Positions 1-9,544 of a stretch of 64,000 nucleotides of DNA are shown in pieces. The position numbers were made by a program, and so were the translations under genes. Positions within the stretch are counted from its first letter, which is position 1. Each line of letters begins with the position of its first letter. The DNA comes from Gammaproteobacteria bacterium (GTDB lineage Bacteria > Pseudomonadota > Gammaproteobacteria > JAUZRS01): the NCBI GenBank assembly GCA_030949385.1, contig JAUZSP010000002.1, forward strand, positions 1 to 64,000, in the 5' to 3' direction. The notes beneath the pieces were generated by a model, which did not search any database, was not told where the DNA came from, and was given only the letters and a program-made list of their open reading frames with translations.

Positions 1-27
1 AATTTGTTGCAGATGAGAGGAAGTAAC

Positions 28-441
28 CTATTGATGGTGAGGAAGTGGAGGTTTATTATCGTGTGTCATCGGTAAAGATTGAATGAGGGTAGCTGATTTC
101 CCATTGCGGTTTTTTTCTGCCTCAGTAGCTTGATTGATTCGTTTGAGCGGTGTATGGACAGTTTGCGCTGCTTGGATCTTAGGTTTTGAAATTGTTTTAA
201 AGTAGAGGGCGATGGCATGATGGGCTTGTTGACGTAACTGTTCGGACTGCCCCCTTTTCTGCAACTTCTTGTTGAATGGGGCGAAGCTGTCACGATTGTT
301 TGGGTCGAATGCGTATTTGTGGCAAAAGTCTAAGTAAAAGCGAAGCCACTTTCTGTAATAAGGCTGTTGGTTTTGAACAATGGGATGTTGATTCAGTAGC
401 CTATCGTAGTGGCGGGTAAGGTTGTCGCTGATTGTGATCAT
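28..441 (-). pseudogene. Integron-integrase-like tyrosine recombinase, N-terminal remnant
   Basis: The reading frame is 137 residues, whereas tyrosine recombinases need 300 or more. Residues about 10-85 resemble the core-binding (SAM-like) N-terminal domain of long gammaproteobacterial integron integrases: an aromatic YYRKWLRFYLDFC helix followed by a Q-rich helix ending in HHAIALYF. The catalytic domain with the R-H-R-Y residues is absent. After residue 90 the sequence is low in complexity and stops. It points away from the cassette genes, as intI does in integrons. It cannot be an active recombinase alone; a functional integrase would have to act in trans or lie outside the window. The family call rests on recalled similarity, not a search. 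Confidence 0.6.
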
Positions 442-575
442 AGGGTGATATCCATATCTGTATAGCTTGAATTTTTGGGGTGATATGCAGTTAGAATATC
501 TTTAGTAAAGGGAGTTTGGTTTGTCAAAGGAAGTAAAGACAGTAAGATATACAGGTCTGCATAATCACTTGTTAG
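442..575 (+). other. attI-like integron attachment region, copy A
   Basis: This non-coding stretch lies between the recombinase remnant and the first cassette. It ends in TTGTTAGGT, which contains GTTAGGT and matches the integron core consensus GTTRRRY. The predicted crossover is between G571 and T572. The second genomic copy diverges exactly at this core (G41925), which is strong positional evidence for a site-specific junction. No functional test is possible from sequence. Confidence 0.6.
467..497 (+). promoter_or_regulatory. Candidate cassette promoter (Pc-like)
   Basis: TTGAAT (467-472) and TAGAAT (492-497) are separated by 19 bp and point into the cassette array. Integron platforms usually carry such an outward promoter between intI and attI. 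The spacing is longer than the optimal 17 bp, so the call is tentative. Confidence 0.3.
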
Positions 576-624
576 GTGCAAAGAACATGAAGACCGGTGG
601 AAGAAATATAGGACATTACAAAGA

Positions 625-2001
625 ATGAAGATTGATAAAATTAAAATAGCAAATTTTCGATCATATCAAGACGAAATAGTTATTGATCTCGATGATTTAA
701 ATGTCTTTGTGGGTAAGAATGATATTGGTAAATCAACGGTTTTAGAAGCACTTGATATTTTCTTTAATGAAAATAAGGGCGTAATCAAACTTGATAAAGA
801 TGACGTAAACAAAAAATCTAAAAATGAAGGTGATGCGGAAATAAGAATTAGTTTGGTTTTTAGCAATCTGCCTAATACTTTAACGATTGATGCAACAAAT
901 CCAACAAGCTTAGCTGATGAGTATCTATTAACTGAAAAAGGGTGTTTAGAAATAACCAAAAAATACCCAAACGCTGGAAAAGAGAAAATATTTATTAAAG
1001 CTCATCACCCAGCAAACCCTGATTGCGCTGGCTTGCTTTTAAAAAAGAATGCAGATTTAAAAAAGATATTAACGGCAAATGATATCAATTGTGAAGATAA
1101 AACAAAAAATGCAGAAATACGTAAATCTATATGGAATCATTATTCGGATAATTTGCAATTAGAAGAAGTTGAAATTGAGTTAGCAAAAGAAGATGCAAAA
1201 AATACTTGGACTCAATTAAAAAGCTATATGCCTTTGTATTCGCTATTTCAATCCGATAGAAAGAACAGTGATGGAGATAGTGAAGTACAAAACCCAATGA
1301 AATTGGCTGTTCAGGAAATTCTGAAAGACCAAAGGTTAATGGATAGCCTAAATAACGTTGCAAGTGAAGTGGAAGCAAAACTAAAAAAGGTTGTAGGTAA
1401 AACGCTAGAAAAACTTAATGAAATGAACCCTGAAATAGCGGATAGCTTAACACCTGTAATCCCCACTCCTGACAGTCTCAAATGGATTGATGTGTTTAAA
1501 AGTGTTTCGATAACAGGTGACGAAGATATACCAATTAATAAGAGAGGTAGCGGAGTTAAGAGATTAATTCTTTTGAATTTTTTTAGGGCTGAAGCTGAGC
1601 GAAGACAAAATGAAAACAATGTCCCTAGTATAATTTATGCTATTGAAGAGCCAGAAACATCCCAGCACCCGAACCATCAGAGAAAGCTTATAGAGGCATT
1701 TGTTGAATTATCTCAATCGGATAATACGCAAATACTATTAACAACGCATAGCCCTTCAATAGTCAGATTATTAGAGTTTGATCATATCAAGCTAATAAAA
1801 AATGAACCCAATAAAGAAGTTGTCAATGTTCGACGCAACGAATTACCGTATCCTTCACTAAATGAAGTTAATTTTTTGGCATTTGGAGAGTCAAACGATG
1901 AGTATCATAATGAGCTATATGGATTTATAGAAAGTGAAGAACTATTAACTAAATATAAAAATGGTAAGCAAAAAAATCACCTATATCAAAATTATGCGTA
2001 A
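625..2001 (+). CDS. AAA/OLD-like ATPase, likely anti-phage; C-terminus lost to a frameshift
   Basis: The protein (458 aa) is an ABC/SMC-type ATPase of the OLD/AAA15 group. It has Walker A GKNDIGKST near residue 32, a signature-like KRGSGVKR near 310, Walker B IIYAIEEPE followed by THSPSIVRLL near 340-390. No TOPRIM nuclease domain is visible, so it is not a complete OLD or GajA nuclease. Family members of this type are common in phage-defence islands. It is the first cassette of the left array, and its base composition is clearly more AT-rich than the neighbouring housekeeping genes, which fits acquisition. The frame runs into unrelated sequence after a run of seven A (1970-1976); the expected C-terminus continues in the +1 frame to 2161. 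Confidence 0.75.
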   Translation: MKIDKIKIANFRSYQDEIVIDLDDLNVFVGKNDIGKSTVLEALDIFFNENKGVIKLDKDDVNKKSKNEGDAEIRISLVFSNLPNTLTIDATNPTSLADEYLLTEKGCLEITKKYPNAGKEKIFIKAHHPANPDCAGLLLKKNADLKKILTANDINCEDKTKNAEIRKSIWNHYSDNLQLEEVEIELAKEDAKNTWTQLKSYMPLYSLFQSDRKNSDGDSEVQNPMKLAVQEILKDQRLMDSLNNVASEVEAKLKKVVGKTLEKLNEMNPEIADSLTPVIPTPDSLKWIDVFKSVSITGDEDIPINKRGSGVKRLILLNFFRAEAERRQNENNVPSIIYAIEEPETSQHPNHQRKLIEAFVELSQSDNTQILLTTHSPSIVRLLEFDHIKLIKNEPNKEVVNVRRNELPYPSLNEVNFLAFGESNDEYHNELYGFIESEELLTKYKNGKQKNHLYQNYA

Positions 2002-2161
2002 TGGTAATAGGCGAGACGAACAAAAAATTATTAGTGAATATATTCGCCATCAAATACACCATCCTGAAAACACTCTTAATGAGCGGTTTACAGACGAACA
2101 ACTACAAGAGTCTATTGGCGATATGAGAGTATTTATTCAATCTCAAGGGCAAGGCGAGTGA
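1961..2161 (+). pseudogene. Displaced C-terminal segment of the AAA ATPase
   Basis: Downstream of the seven-A run the frame carries a segment with EYIRHQIHHPEN and FTDEQL motifs. I recall these from the extreme C-terminus of AAA15-type ATPases. Reading six A instead of seven joins it seamlessly to the upstream ATPase, giving a protein of about 510 aa that ends 4 bp before the attC, the usual compact cassette layout. No ribosome-binding site precedes an independent start at 1961 or 1994, so a separate small gene is the less likely reading. Confidence 0.65.
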
Positions 2162-2165
2162 AAGC

Positions 2166-2264
2166 ACCTAACAAAAGCATACACGCGGGCTGCCAAAAGC
2201 GGCGCGGCTTTCGCTACGCTACAGCAACACCACATTCGGCAGCCGGTGATGCTAGGCGTTATGT
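2166..2264 (+). repeat. attC-like site closing cassette 1
   Basis: The site opens with ACCTAAC (2166-2172), matching RYYYAAC, and closes with GCGTTATGT. The arms fold on each other: AAAGCAT near the start faces ATGCT near the end, and GGCTGCC faces GGCAGCC. The middle is a variable loop. Length is about 99 bp, within the attC range. It sits 4 bp after the end of the cassette 1 coding sequence. The cassette would span about 572-2258. Confidence 0.8.
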
Positions 2265-2322
2265 TTAAAAAACTTGATTTTACGTGCGTATTAGCGTACG
2301 CCCAATAAAGAGGTAAATAATC

Positions 2323-2565
2323 ATGACGATACTAAATGCTACTGAGGCTAGGTCAAAGCTGTATAGCCTTATAGATGAGGCCACTGAAACCCACCAACCT
2401 ATTGTAATTACAGGAAAAAGAGGCAATGCAGTGCTAGTCTCAGAAGACGATTGGAATGCGATATCTGAAACCTTTCATCTACTATCAGTACCGGGAATGA
2501 GAGAGTCTATCCAGGAAGGATTGAAACAAGATCTATCTGAAAGCTCCAAGGAGCTTGATTGGTGA
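2323..2565 (+). CDS. Antitoxin of the YefM/Phd family
   Basis: This 80-aa protein has the Phd/YefM N-terminal DNA-binding fold (NATEARSKLYSLIDEA, then PIVITGKRGNAVLVSEDDW) and an acidic, probably disordered C-terminal tail that would clamp the toxin. Its gene overlaps the toxin gene start, the standard antitoxin-first operon. Upstream, the alternating GCGTA/TACGC elements at about 2286-2302 may be the autoregulatory operator. The pair lies between two attC-like sites, so it is a cassette of its own. Toxin-antitoxin cassettes are well known in large chromosomal integrons, where they are thought to stabilise the array. Confidence 0.9.
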   Translation: MTILNATEARSKLYSLIDEATETHQPIVITGKRGNAVLVSEDDWNAISETFHLLSVPGMRESIQEGLKQDLSESSKELDW

Positions 2566-2825
2566 CTTGGGAGGTTGTGTATACAAAACAAGCTCAAAAG
2601 GATGCTAAAAAACTAGCGTCTTCTGGGCTAAAAAATAAAGCAAAAAAACTATTAGATATCATTCAAAAAGACCCTTACCAAAATCCACCACCGTATGAAA
2701 AATTGATTGGTGATTTGTCAGGTGCTTATTCACGCCGTATCAACATTCAACATAGGCTCGTATATCAAATATACGAAAAGGAGAGGGCCATTAAAATTAT
2801 CAGGCTCTGGACGCACTATGAATAA
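2562..2825 (+). CDS. yoeB: Toxin of the YoeB/Txe mRNA-interferase family
   Basis: This 88-residue RelE-superfamily protein carries the YoeB hallmarks: PPPYEKLIGDLSGAYSRRIN, containing the catalytic Glu and Arg region, then HRLVYQI and a C-terminal HYE, where YoeB has its catalytic His-Tyr. YoeB cleaves mRNA in the ribosomal A site. The GTG start at 2562 has an AAGGAG eight bases upstream (2548-2553); TTG at 2559 is an alternative. It overlaps the antitoxin stop, so the two are translationally coupled. The stop codon lies 3 bp before the next attC. Confidence 0.9.
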   Translation: MTWEVVYTKQAQKDAKKLASSGLKNKAKKLLDIIQKDPYQNPPPYEKLIGDLSGAYSRRINIQHRLVYQIYEKERAIKIIRLWTHYE

Positions 2826-2828
2826 AAA

Positions 2829-2897
2829 GTCTAGCGAATAAGGTTAGATCGTGATTCACGCGCAGCGTGAGTCCACAACCTGAACCGTTTGTTGGGC
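2829..2897 (+). repeat. attC-like site closing cassette 2 (degenerate)
   Basis: The site runs from GTCTAGC (2829-2835) to GTTGGGC (2891-2897), the latter matching GTTRRRY. The two ends can pair fully if G-T pairs are allowed. AAGGTT/AACCT and an inner TCACG/CGTGA hairpin lie between them. At 69 bp it is the size of a short attC and it begins 3 bp after the toxin stop. The left end deviates from RYYYAAC by one base. The 150 bp that follow, up to metH, contain only weak inverted repeats. Confidence 0.6.
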
Positions 2898-3048
2898 AAG
2901 CCCGTCGGTTGAGTTATTACACGCTATTGGTAAGCGCTCAATAAACCCCACCTAAACATCCCAGAACGCCTGAGTTACGGTACCTCCACATTCACAGGAG
3001 GCTATTCGCGGTTAAGTTAAAAAATACTCGGCTGTGGTATCAGCGCCG

Positions 3049-6000
3049 CTACTCCGGCTCATAGGCCAAATTAGGCGACAACCAACGCTCGATCACATTC
3101 AACTCCATCCCCTTACGCGCTGCGTAATCCTCCACCTGATCGCGGTTGAGTTTGCCCACGGCAAAATAACGCGCTTGTGGATGGGCGAAGTAGAGACCAC
3201 TGACGGCGGCGGTGGGTACCATCGCTTTCGATTCCGTCAGCCAGATGCCCGTATTGGCCTCGGCATCGAGCAACTGCCAGAGCAGATCTTTTTCCGTGTG
3301 ATCGGGGCTGGCGGGATAGCCCATCGCCGGACGGATGCCGCGATACTGCTCGGAGATCAGTTCGTCGTTGTTGAGCTGTTCGTCGCTGGCGTAGCCCCAC
3401 AGCTCGGTGCGGACTTGGTGATGCAGCCACTCGGTGAGCGCCTCGGCAAGACGATCCGCCAAGGCTTTCAGCATCAGTGAGCTGTAGTCGTCGTGATCTT
3501 GATCGAACTCGGTAATTTTGGCATCAATGCCCTCGCCAGCGGTGCAGGCAAAAGAGCCTAAATAGTCGGCCACGCCGCTGGCTTTAGGGGCGACAAAGTC
3601 CGCCAGACATTCGTTGTATTTGCCCTTGGGCTGCTTGCCCTGTTTGCGTAGATTGTGAAAGGTGAGCTGAGTGGTTTGACGTGTGTCGTCGCTGTAGATT
3701 TCGATGTCATCGCCGACGGCGTTGGCGGGGAACAGGCCGACTACGGCACGCGCGGTGAGCCACTTTTCATCAATGATCTGTTGCAGCATCTCGGTGGCAT
3801 CGGCGTAGAGTTTGGTGGCTGCGTCGCCTTTCTCAGCGTCTTTCAAAATGGCGGGGAAACGCCCACGCAGTTGCCACGCATGGAAGAAAAACGTCCAATC
3901 AATCAGCGGCACAATCTCATTCAGGTCGATGTCGTTCAACACCGTGATGCCCAATTTCTGCGGCTGTTTGGGTTGATAGGTTGGCCAATCAATCGGGGTT
4001 GGGTTGGCTTGCGCTTTTGCCAGCGGGATCAGGTTACGCGCTTCGTTTTTATTCGCACGGCGCAGACGCACCTCGTCGTAGTCGGTTTTGATCTCGGCCA
4101 GATAGGGGTCGCACTTGGTCTCAGAGAGCAGGTTGCTGGCCACACCAACGGCACGGGAAGCGTCGGGCACGTAGATCACTGGGTTGTTGTAAGCGGGATC
4201 AATCTTGACCGCTGTGTGCGCTTTGGAGGTGGTGGCTCCGCCGATCAGCAGTGGCTGTTTCATGCCTCTGCGCTGCATCTCTTTGGCCACATGCACCATC
4301 TCATCCAGTGAGGGGGTGATCAGCCCCGAGAGGCCAACGATGTCCACCTGCCGCTCTTCGGCGGCGTTGAGGATCTCCTCGGCGGGGATCATCACCCCAA
4401 GGTCAATCACCTCGTAGTTGTTGCACTGCAACACCACGCCGACGATGTTTTTGCCGATGTCGTGCACATCGCCTTTCACCGTGGCGAGCAAAATCTTGCC
4501 TCGGCTGCTGGCGGCGGCATCGGCTTTTTCCGCTTCAAGGTAGGGTTCCAGATAGGCGACGGCTTTTTTCATTACCCGCGCCGATTTGACCACTTGGGGC
4601 AGAAACATTTTACCGGCTCCAAACAGATCGCCGACGATGTTCATGCCGTCCATCAAGGGGCCTTCGATCACATGCAGGGTTTTTTCTGAGTCGAGGCGCA
4701 CCTCTTCGGTGTCTTCGATAATAAACTCGGTGATGCCTTTTACCAGCGAGTGGGCGAGGCGTTTGCGCACCGGCAGTTCACGCCAAGTCAGATCGGCTTT
4801 GTTCTCCCGAACGCTGCCATCGCCTTTGTAGTTGGGTGCCAGATCCACCAGCTTCTCGGTGGCCTCACTGTTTTTGTTCAGCAGCACATTTTCAACGGCC
4901 TCGCGCAGCTCGGCGGGGATGTCGTCGTAAACCACCAACTGACCGGCGTTGACGATGCCCATATCAAGACCGGCTTGAATGGCGTGGTAGAGAAACACCG
5001 AATGAATCGCTTCACGCACCGGATTGTTGCCTCGGAAGGAGAAGGAGACATTGGAAACCCCGCCACTGACCATCGCATAAGGCAGGTTTTGTTTGATCCA
5101 GCGGGCGGCGTTGATGAAGTCCACGCCGTAGTTGTTGTGTTCGTCGATGCCGGTGGCGACGGTGAGGATGTTCGGATCAAAAATAATGTCTTCGGCGTTG
5201 AAACCAACCTCTTCGGTGAGGATGCGATAGGCGCGACCGCAGATCTCTTGGCGACGTGCCAGATTGTCCGCTTGCCCCTGTTCATCAAAGGCCATGACGA
5301 TGATGGCGGCTCCGTAACGCTGGCAGAGGCGGGCGCGTTCAATAAAGGCCGCTTCACCCTCTTTGAGGGAGATGGAGTTGACGATGGCTTTGCCCTGCAC
5401 GCATTTTAGCCCCGCTTCAATGATCTCCCATTTGGAGGAGTCGATCATAAAGGGGACTTTGGTGATCTCCGGTTCGGCGGCGCAGAGGTTGAGAAAACGC
5501 CGCATGGCGACCACGCCGTCCAACATGCCTTCATCCATGTTCACATCGACGATCTGCGCGCCGTTTTCCACCTGGGTGCGGCAGATGTCGAGCGCCTCTT
5601 CGTACTCTTCGTTGAGGATCAGGCGCTTGAATTTGGCCGAGCCGGTGATGTTGGCGCGTTCACCGATGTTGATAAAATTAAGGGCTTTTTCCAGATTGAG
5701 CGGTTCTTGACCGGAGAGGCGGCAAACGTTGTCGATTTTGGGCAGCACACGCGGCGGAGTGTTTTTCACCGCTTCGGCGATGGCGCGGATGTAGTCGGGG
5801 CTGGTGCCGCAGCAGCCACCGACGATGTTTAAAAAGCCGCTGCTCGCCCATTCGCCGATCTGCTCCGCCATGTTTTCTGGGGGCAGATCGTACTCGCCAA
5901 ATTCGTTGGGCAGACCGGCGTTGGGATGCACATTGACCCGAAACTCACTGATGCGCGAGATCTCTTCCACATACTGGCGCAACTCATCGGGGCCCAGAGC

Positions 6001-6741
6001 GCAGTTGAGGCCGATGGAGAGGGGCTTGGCGTGACGCAAGCTGTTATAAAAGGCTTCGCTGGTCTGGCCAGAGAGGGTGCGCCCAGAGGCATCGGTGATG
6101 GTGCCGGAGATCATCACCGGAATGCGAATGTTCTGTTCAGCAAAAAGGCGCTCGCAGGCAAAGACGGCGGCTTTGGCGTTGAGGGTATCGAAGATGGTTT
6201 CGATCAGCAGAATGTCCACCTGACCTTCGATCAGAGCGTGAATGGCGGTGGTGTAATCGGCCACCAGCTCATCAAAATTGACGCTGCGCGCCCCAGGGTC
6301 ATTGACATCTACAGACATAGAGGCGGTTTTTTGTGTCGGTCCGAGCACCCCAGCGACAAAACGCGGTTTGTCAGGGGTGCTGTATTTGTCCGCCGCTGCA
6401 CGGCAGAGCTGCGCCGAGACGAGGTTGATCTCATAGGCGTGCTCTTGCAGACCAAAACGCTCCAGATCTTTGGCGGTGGCACCAAAGTTATTCGTTTCGA
6501 TGATGTCAGCACCGGCTTCAAGGTACTGCTCGTGAATCTCGCGGATCAGCTCGGGTTTGGTCAGTACCAGCAGATCGTTCATGCCTTTGAGGGGGCTGGG
6601 CCAATCGGCAAAACGTTCGCCACGGTAGTCTTCTTCTTCCAATTTGTAGCGTTGGATCATGGTGCCCATCGCACCATCCAGAATCAAAATACGTTCTTGA
6701 AGTGCGCTGAGAAGAAATTTACTGCTGGGGGTGGTGTACAT
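3049..6741 (-). CDS. metH: Cobalamin-dependent methionine synthase
   Basis: The enzyme transfers the methyl group of 5-methyltetrahydrofolate to homocysteine in the cytosol. All four modules are present: the homocysteine/zinc domain (LILDGAMGT at the start, [14 protein letters not shown] near 330), the pterin-binding domain ([15 protein letters not shown]), the B12 domain (DVHDIGKN, with the axial His), and the reactivation domain ([15 protein letters not shown] near the C-terminus). The length, about 1230 aa, equals that of E. coli MetH. An upstream in-frame ATG at 6789 exists, but the ATG at 6741 has GAGG at a good distance and fits the family start. No cobalamin riboswitch was recognised upstream. 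Confidence 0.97.
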   Translation of the reverse strand: MYTTPSSKFLLSALQERILILDGAMGTMIQRYKLEEEDYRGERFADWPSPLKGMNDLLVLTKPELIREIHEQYLEAGADIIETNNFGATAKDLERFGLQEHAYEINLVSAQLCRAAADKYSTPDKPRFVAGVLGPTQKTASMSVDVNDPGARSVNFDELVADYTTAIHALIEGQVDILLIETIFDTLNAKAAVFACERLFAEQNIRIPVMISGTITDASGRTLSGQTSEAFYNSLRHAKPLSIGLNCALGPDELRQYVEEISRISEFRVNVHPNAGLPNEFGEYDLPPENMAEQIGEWASSGFLNIVGGCCGTSPDYIRAIAEAVKNTPPRVLPKIDNVCRLSGQEPLNLEKALNFINIGERANITGSAKFKRLILNEEYEEALDICRTQVENGAQIVDVNMDEGMLDGVVAMRRFLNLCAAEPEITKVPFMIDSSKWEIIEAGLKCVQGKAIVNSISLKEGEAAFIERARLCQRYGAAIIVMAFDEQGQADNLARRQEICGRAYRILTEEVGFNAEDIIFDPNILTVATGIDEHNNYGVDFINAARWIKQNLPYAMVSGGVSNVSFSFRGNNPVREAIHSVFLYHAIQAGLDMGIVNAGQLVVYDDIPAELREAVENVLLNKNSEATEKLVDLAPNYKGDGSVRENKADLTWRELPVRKRLAHSLVKGITEFIIEDTEEVRLDSEKTLHVIEGPLMDGMNIVGDLFGAGKMFLPQVVKSARVMKKAVAYLEPYLEAEKADAAASSRGKILLATVKGDVHDIGKNIVGVVLQCNNYEVIDLGVMIPAEEILNAAEERQVDIVGLSGLITPSLDEMVHVAKEMQRRGMKQPLLIGGATTSKAHTAVKIDPAYNNPVIYVPDASRAVGVASNLLSETKCDPYLAEIKTDYDEVRLRRANKNEARNLIPLAKAQANPTPIDWPTYQPKQPQKLGITVLNDIDLNEIVPLIDWTFFFHAWQLRGRFPAILKDAEKGDAATKLYADATEMLQQIIDEKWLTARAVVGLFPANAVGDDIEIYSDDTRQTTQLTFHNLRKQGKQPKGKYNECLADFVAPKASGVADYLGSFACTAGEGIDAKITEFDQDHDDYSSLMLKALADRLAEALTEWLHHQVRTELWGYASDEQLNNDELISEQYRGIRPAMGYPASPDHTEKDLLWQLLDAEANTGIWLTESKAMVPTAAVSGLYFAHPQARYFAVGKLNRDQVEDYAARKGMELNVIERWLSPNLAYEPE

Positions 6742-6882
6742 GCTGAGCCTCGTGCCGTGCCGCTGAAAAATAGGCGCAGATTCTAACATGAGGCGGGCAA
6801 GTCTGGTTTGCGGATCAATAGCAGCTCTTTGTGAGTTTACGGAGTAAAATACTGATTTTATCGCAAACCTGAGGGTGCCGCT

Positions 6883-8187
6883 GTGCCAAAGCGTGAAACA
6901 AAATTATCAGCAGAGCTGGTGAAACGAGATCGGGCGGTGGTTTGGCACCCTTATTCGGCGATGCAGAGCGAGCAACCGCTGTTTCCAGTGGTGTCGGCGG
7001 AGGGGGTTTATTTGCGGCTGGCCGATGGGCGACGGCTGATTGATGGCATGTCCTCTTGGTGGTGTGCGATTCACGGCTACAACCATCCGCATATGAATCA
7101 TGTGGTGCAGGCGCAGCTGGAGGATATGGCGCATGTGATGTTTGGTGGCTTGACCCATCCGGCGGCCATCGAGCTGGCTGAACGGTTGGTGCAGCTGACT
7201 CCTGAGCCGTTGCAGCGGGTCTTTTTTGCTGATTCGGGATCGGTGGCGGTGGAGGTGGCGTTGAAGATGGCGATGCAATATTGGGTCGCCAAAGGCCATG
7301 CTCAAAAGCGGCGTTTTCTTGCCCTGCGTCAAGCCTATCACGGTGACACGTTTCACTGCATGTCGGTCTGCGATCCGGTGACGGGAATGCATTCGCTGTT
7401 TGGTGAGGTGTTGCCCAAACAGGTGTTTGCCGAAGCGCCTCAATGTGGTTTTGAGCAGCCATGTACAGATGACGATCTGCACTCGATAAAAACCTTGATG
7501 GAGCTGCATCGACACGAATTGGCGGCGGTGATTCTTGAGCCGGTGGTGCAGGGTGCGGGGGGGATGCGTTTCTATTCTCCAGACTACCTGCGTCGGGTGC
7601 GAGGCTTGTGCGATGAGCTGGGGGTGTTGCTGATTGTGGACGAAATCGCCACCGGTTTTGGTCGCACGGGCAAACTGTTTGCCTCTGAACACGCTCAAAT
7701 CAGTGCCGATATTCTCTGTGTGGGTAAGGCCTTGACCGGTGGTTATTTGAGCTTGGCTGCCACCTTGACCACCTGTGAGGTGAGTGAGGTGATTGATGGC
7801 GGTGATCCTGGGTTGTTTATGCACGGCCCGACCTTTATGGCCAACCCCTTGGCTTGTGCAGCGGGTTTGGCCAGTTTGGAGATTTTATCGACGGCGCAGT
7901 GGCAGGTGCAGGTGCAGGCCATTGAAGCGGGGCTAAAAGTAGGTTTGGCTGCCTGTGAGCCGTGGCCGTGGGTTGCCGAGGTGCGGGTGTTGGGGGCGAT
8001 TGGGGTGGTGGAGTTGCAGCAGCCAGTCAATATGGCCACGATTCAGCAGCAGTTTGTTGAGGCGGGTGTTTGGGTGCGACCCTTTGGCAAATTGGTTTAT
8101 CTGATGCCGCCTTACATTATCTCCACAGCCGAGTTGGCGCAGTTGACTGCGGCGGTTTGTCGTGTGGTTTCAACGCTGGGTGATTAA
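6883..8187 (+). CDS. bioA: Adenosylmethionine-8-amino-7-oxononanoate aminotransferase (biotin synthesis)
   Basis: This PLP-dependent class III aminotransferase (434 aa) makes 7,8-diaminopelargonic acid using S-adenosylmethionine as amino donor. It has the BioA N-terminus (VWHPYSAMQ), the [14 protein letters not shown] substrate-binding motif, the PLP aspartate in [14 protein letters not shown] and the Schiff-base lysine in GKALTGGYL. The start is GTG, preceded by GAGGG. It is transcribed divergently from metH and its 3' end overlaps the convergent adaptor gene by 4 bp. No other bio gene is nearby. Confidence 0.95.
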   Translation: MPKRETKLSAELVKRDRAVVWHPYSAMQSEQPLFPVVSAEGVYLRLADGRRLIDGMSSWWCAIHGYNHPHMNHVVQAQLEDMAHVMFGGLTHPAAIELAERLVQLTPEPLQRVFFADSGSVAVEVALKMAMQYWVAKGHAQKRRFLALRQAYHGDTFHCMSVCDPVTGMHSLFGEVLPKQVFAEAPQCGFEQPCTDDDLHSIKTLMELHRHELAAVILEPVVQGAGGMRFYSPDYLRRVRGLCDELGVLLIVDEIATGFGRTGKLFASEHAQISADILCVGKALTGGYLSLAATLTTCEVSEVIDGGDPGLFMHGPTFMANPLACAAGLASLEILSTAQWQVQVQAIEAGLKVGLAACEPWPWVAEVRVLGAIGVVELQQPVNMATIQQQFVEAGVWVRPFGKLVYLMPPYIISTAELAQLTAAVCRVVSTLGD

Positions 8188-9317
8188 GGCTGTTTGTTGG
8201 CAATCGTGACGCGCATATTTTCGACCACCACTTCCAGTTTTGAGAGACAGACCTGTTCGCCATTTTTTAGACCTTTGCTGATAATGACCACGTTGTTTTC
8301 CAGCCGTGCCACGTCAACGGAGCGCAGATGCAGACGTTGGTGTGCGTCGATGATCCAGAGCTGATCTTGGCCGCGCAGCGCGTTGCGGGGCAGGACAAAA
8401 ACGTTCTTGAGCTGTTTGCCTTCGATGCGGGCTTGGACAAATTGGCCTGGGGTCAGTTGGGGCTGAGCATCTGAGTGGCTGTTATCGACTTCGGCAACCA
8501 GATAGTGCATTCGTGTTTGGGAGTCGATGATCTGTTCGCTGCGTTGAATCAGACCCTGCCAGCGTTGTTGCTGTTGTTTGAGTTCAACGGCAATGGGCTT
8601 GCTGAGTGCTTGATGCGGATTTTGCTCTAAAAAGGCCAACTGTTGCTGATGCAAGGGCAGACGAATTTCGACTTTGTCGAGGCTGTAGAAGCGACCGATG
8701 GAGCTGCCTGCGCGCAGGTAGAGGCCGAGATCGGCCTGCTTTGTTTTCAAGTAGCCGTCGTAAGGCGCATGGATCTCGGTGCGTTCGAGGTTAAGCCTTG
8801 CCAGCGCGAGATCCACTTTACTGGCCGACAACTTGGCTTTGGCTTCGATTAATTGTGGTTTTTTCAGTAGCAGCGGGCTGGCTTGGCCTTTTTTGCCCAG
8901 TTGTTGCCAATCAAACAGCGCTTGTTCGCTGTTGGTTTTACTCAGCAGGTAGCGTTGTTTGGCCTGAGTCACCACAGCTTCAGCCCGTTGTACTTGCAGA
9001 TCGTAGTCGGATTGCTCCAGTGAGAGCAGCAATTCGCCCTGTTTGAAAAAACCACCGACAGCAAATTGCGGCGCGAGGGAGCGGACTTTTCCGGTTACTT
9101 CAGCGATCAGTTCACTTTCTTGTTGTGGTCTGACACTGCCTTGGGAGTGCAAATAGAGTTGATAGTTTTGGTTTTGTGCGCTGAGTACGCGCACCACAGG
9201 TGTGTAGCTTTCTTTGGTTTTGGCTTCGATTTTTTGGCCGGAATTGATTAGCAGTTTGCTGGCAAAGGCGGCAACAATCAGTAACAGAATGGGTAAGGCG
9301 ATTTTGAGCAGCTTCAT
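8184..9317 (-). CDS. RND-type efflux periplasmic adaptor (membrane fusion protein)
   Basis: A 377-aa HlyD/AcrA-type adaptor. An N-terminal hydrophobic anchor (residues 5-26) is followed by a lipoyl half-motif, an alpha-helical hairpin (about 95-165, rich in Gln/Ala/Leu), the second lipoyl half (EIHAPYDGYL) and a beta-barrel/MP domain ending in LPRNALRG and SKGLKNGEQV. Such proteins bridge an inner-membrane pump and an outer-membrane channel. No RND pump or TolC gene adjoins it here, so the partner must be elsewhere and the substrate is unknown. Confidence 0.85.
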   Translation of the reverse strand: MKLLKIALPILLLIVAAFASKLLINSGQKIEAKTKESYTPVVRVLSAQNQNYQLYLHSQGSVRPQQESELIAEVTGKVRSLAPQFAVGGFFKQGELLLSLEQSDYDLQVQRAEAVVTQAKQRYLLSKTNSEQALFDWQQLGKKGQASPLLLKKPQLIEAKAKLSASKVDLALARLNLERTEIHAPYDGYLKTKQADLGLYLRAGSSIGRFYSLDKVEIRLPLHQQQLAFLEQNPHQALSKPIAVELKQQQQRWQGLIQRSEQIIDSQTRMHYLVAEVDNSHSDAQPQLTPGQFVQARIEGKQLKNVFVLPRNALRGQDQLWIIDAHQRLHLRSVDVARLENNVVIISKGLKNGEQVCLSKLEVVVENMRVTIANKQP

Positions 9318-9493
9318 GGAAAGAGGACTTGCAGAAAGAAGGAGGGGCTATTATGGAACAAAGTGGAATAAAAATGCCATCCTTGGCGTACGGCCTCCCT
9401 GCCGTTGATCCACGGAGAGGTAAAAGGTAACTTTCTATCTTGTATGAAAACTCCGACTGAGATTGAACAGAAAAGTTCATGCGGAGGCAAAAC

Positions 9494-9521
9494 AACCCAA
9501 CTGAAAGACTTCAGCTGGGTT
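9494..9521 (-). terminator. Hairpin terminator of the sulfur-globule-like gene
   Basis: AACCCAACTGAA (9494-9505) pairs with TTCAGCTGGGTT (9510-9521) with one internal mismatch, just downstream of the gene at 9545. On the minus strand a short, interrupted T stretch follows. Confidence 0.6.
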
Positions 9522-9544
9522 TTAGAGGCCGAGGCTTCTAAATT

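Larger units (their letters stand above)
1..575. repeat. Long direct repeat, copy A (recombinase 5' remnant plus attI-like region)
   Basis: This stretch is nearly identical to 41354-41929, differing by scattered substitutions and a 1-bp length difference. Identity already holds at base 1, so the repeat probably starts before the window. On the right it stops exactly at the GTTAG at 571-575; beyond that the two copies carry unrelated genes. The block holds the 5' part of a divergently oriented tyrosine recombinase gene and about 130 bp of non-coding DNA. This is the arrangement expected of an integron platform (intI, attI, then cassettes). The repeat itself is seen directly; the integron reading is inference. 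Confidence 0.9.

Noticed and set aside
2898-2960. Possible third attC after the toxin cassette
   Set aside because: TTATT/AATAA and CGCT/AGCG can pair, but there are no RYYYAAC and GTTRRRY ends and no coding sequence between it and the previous site.
3034-6786. Several long plus-strand open frames across metH
   Set aside because: They lie antisense to a full-length, well-conserved metH and show no domains; they arise from GC-rich codon bias.
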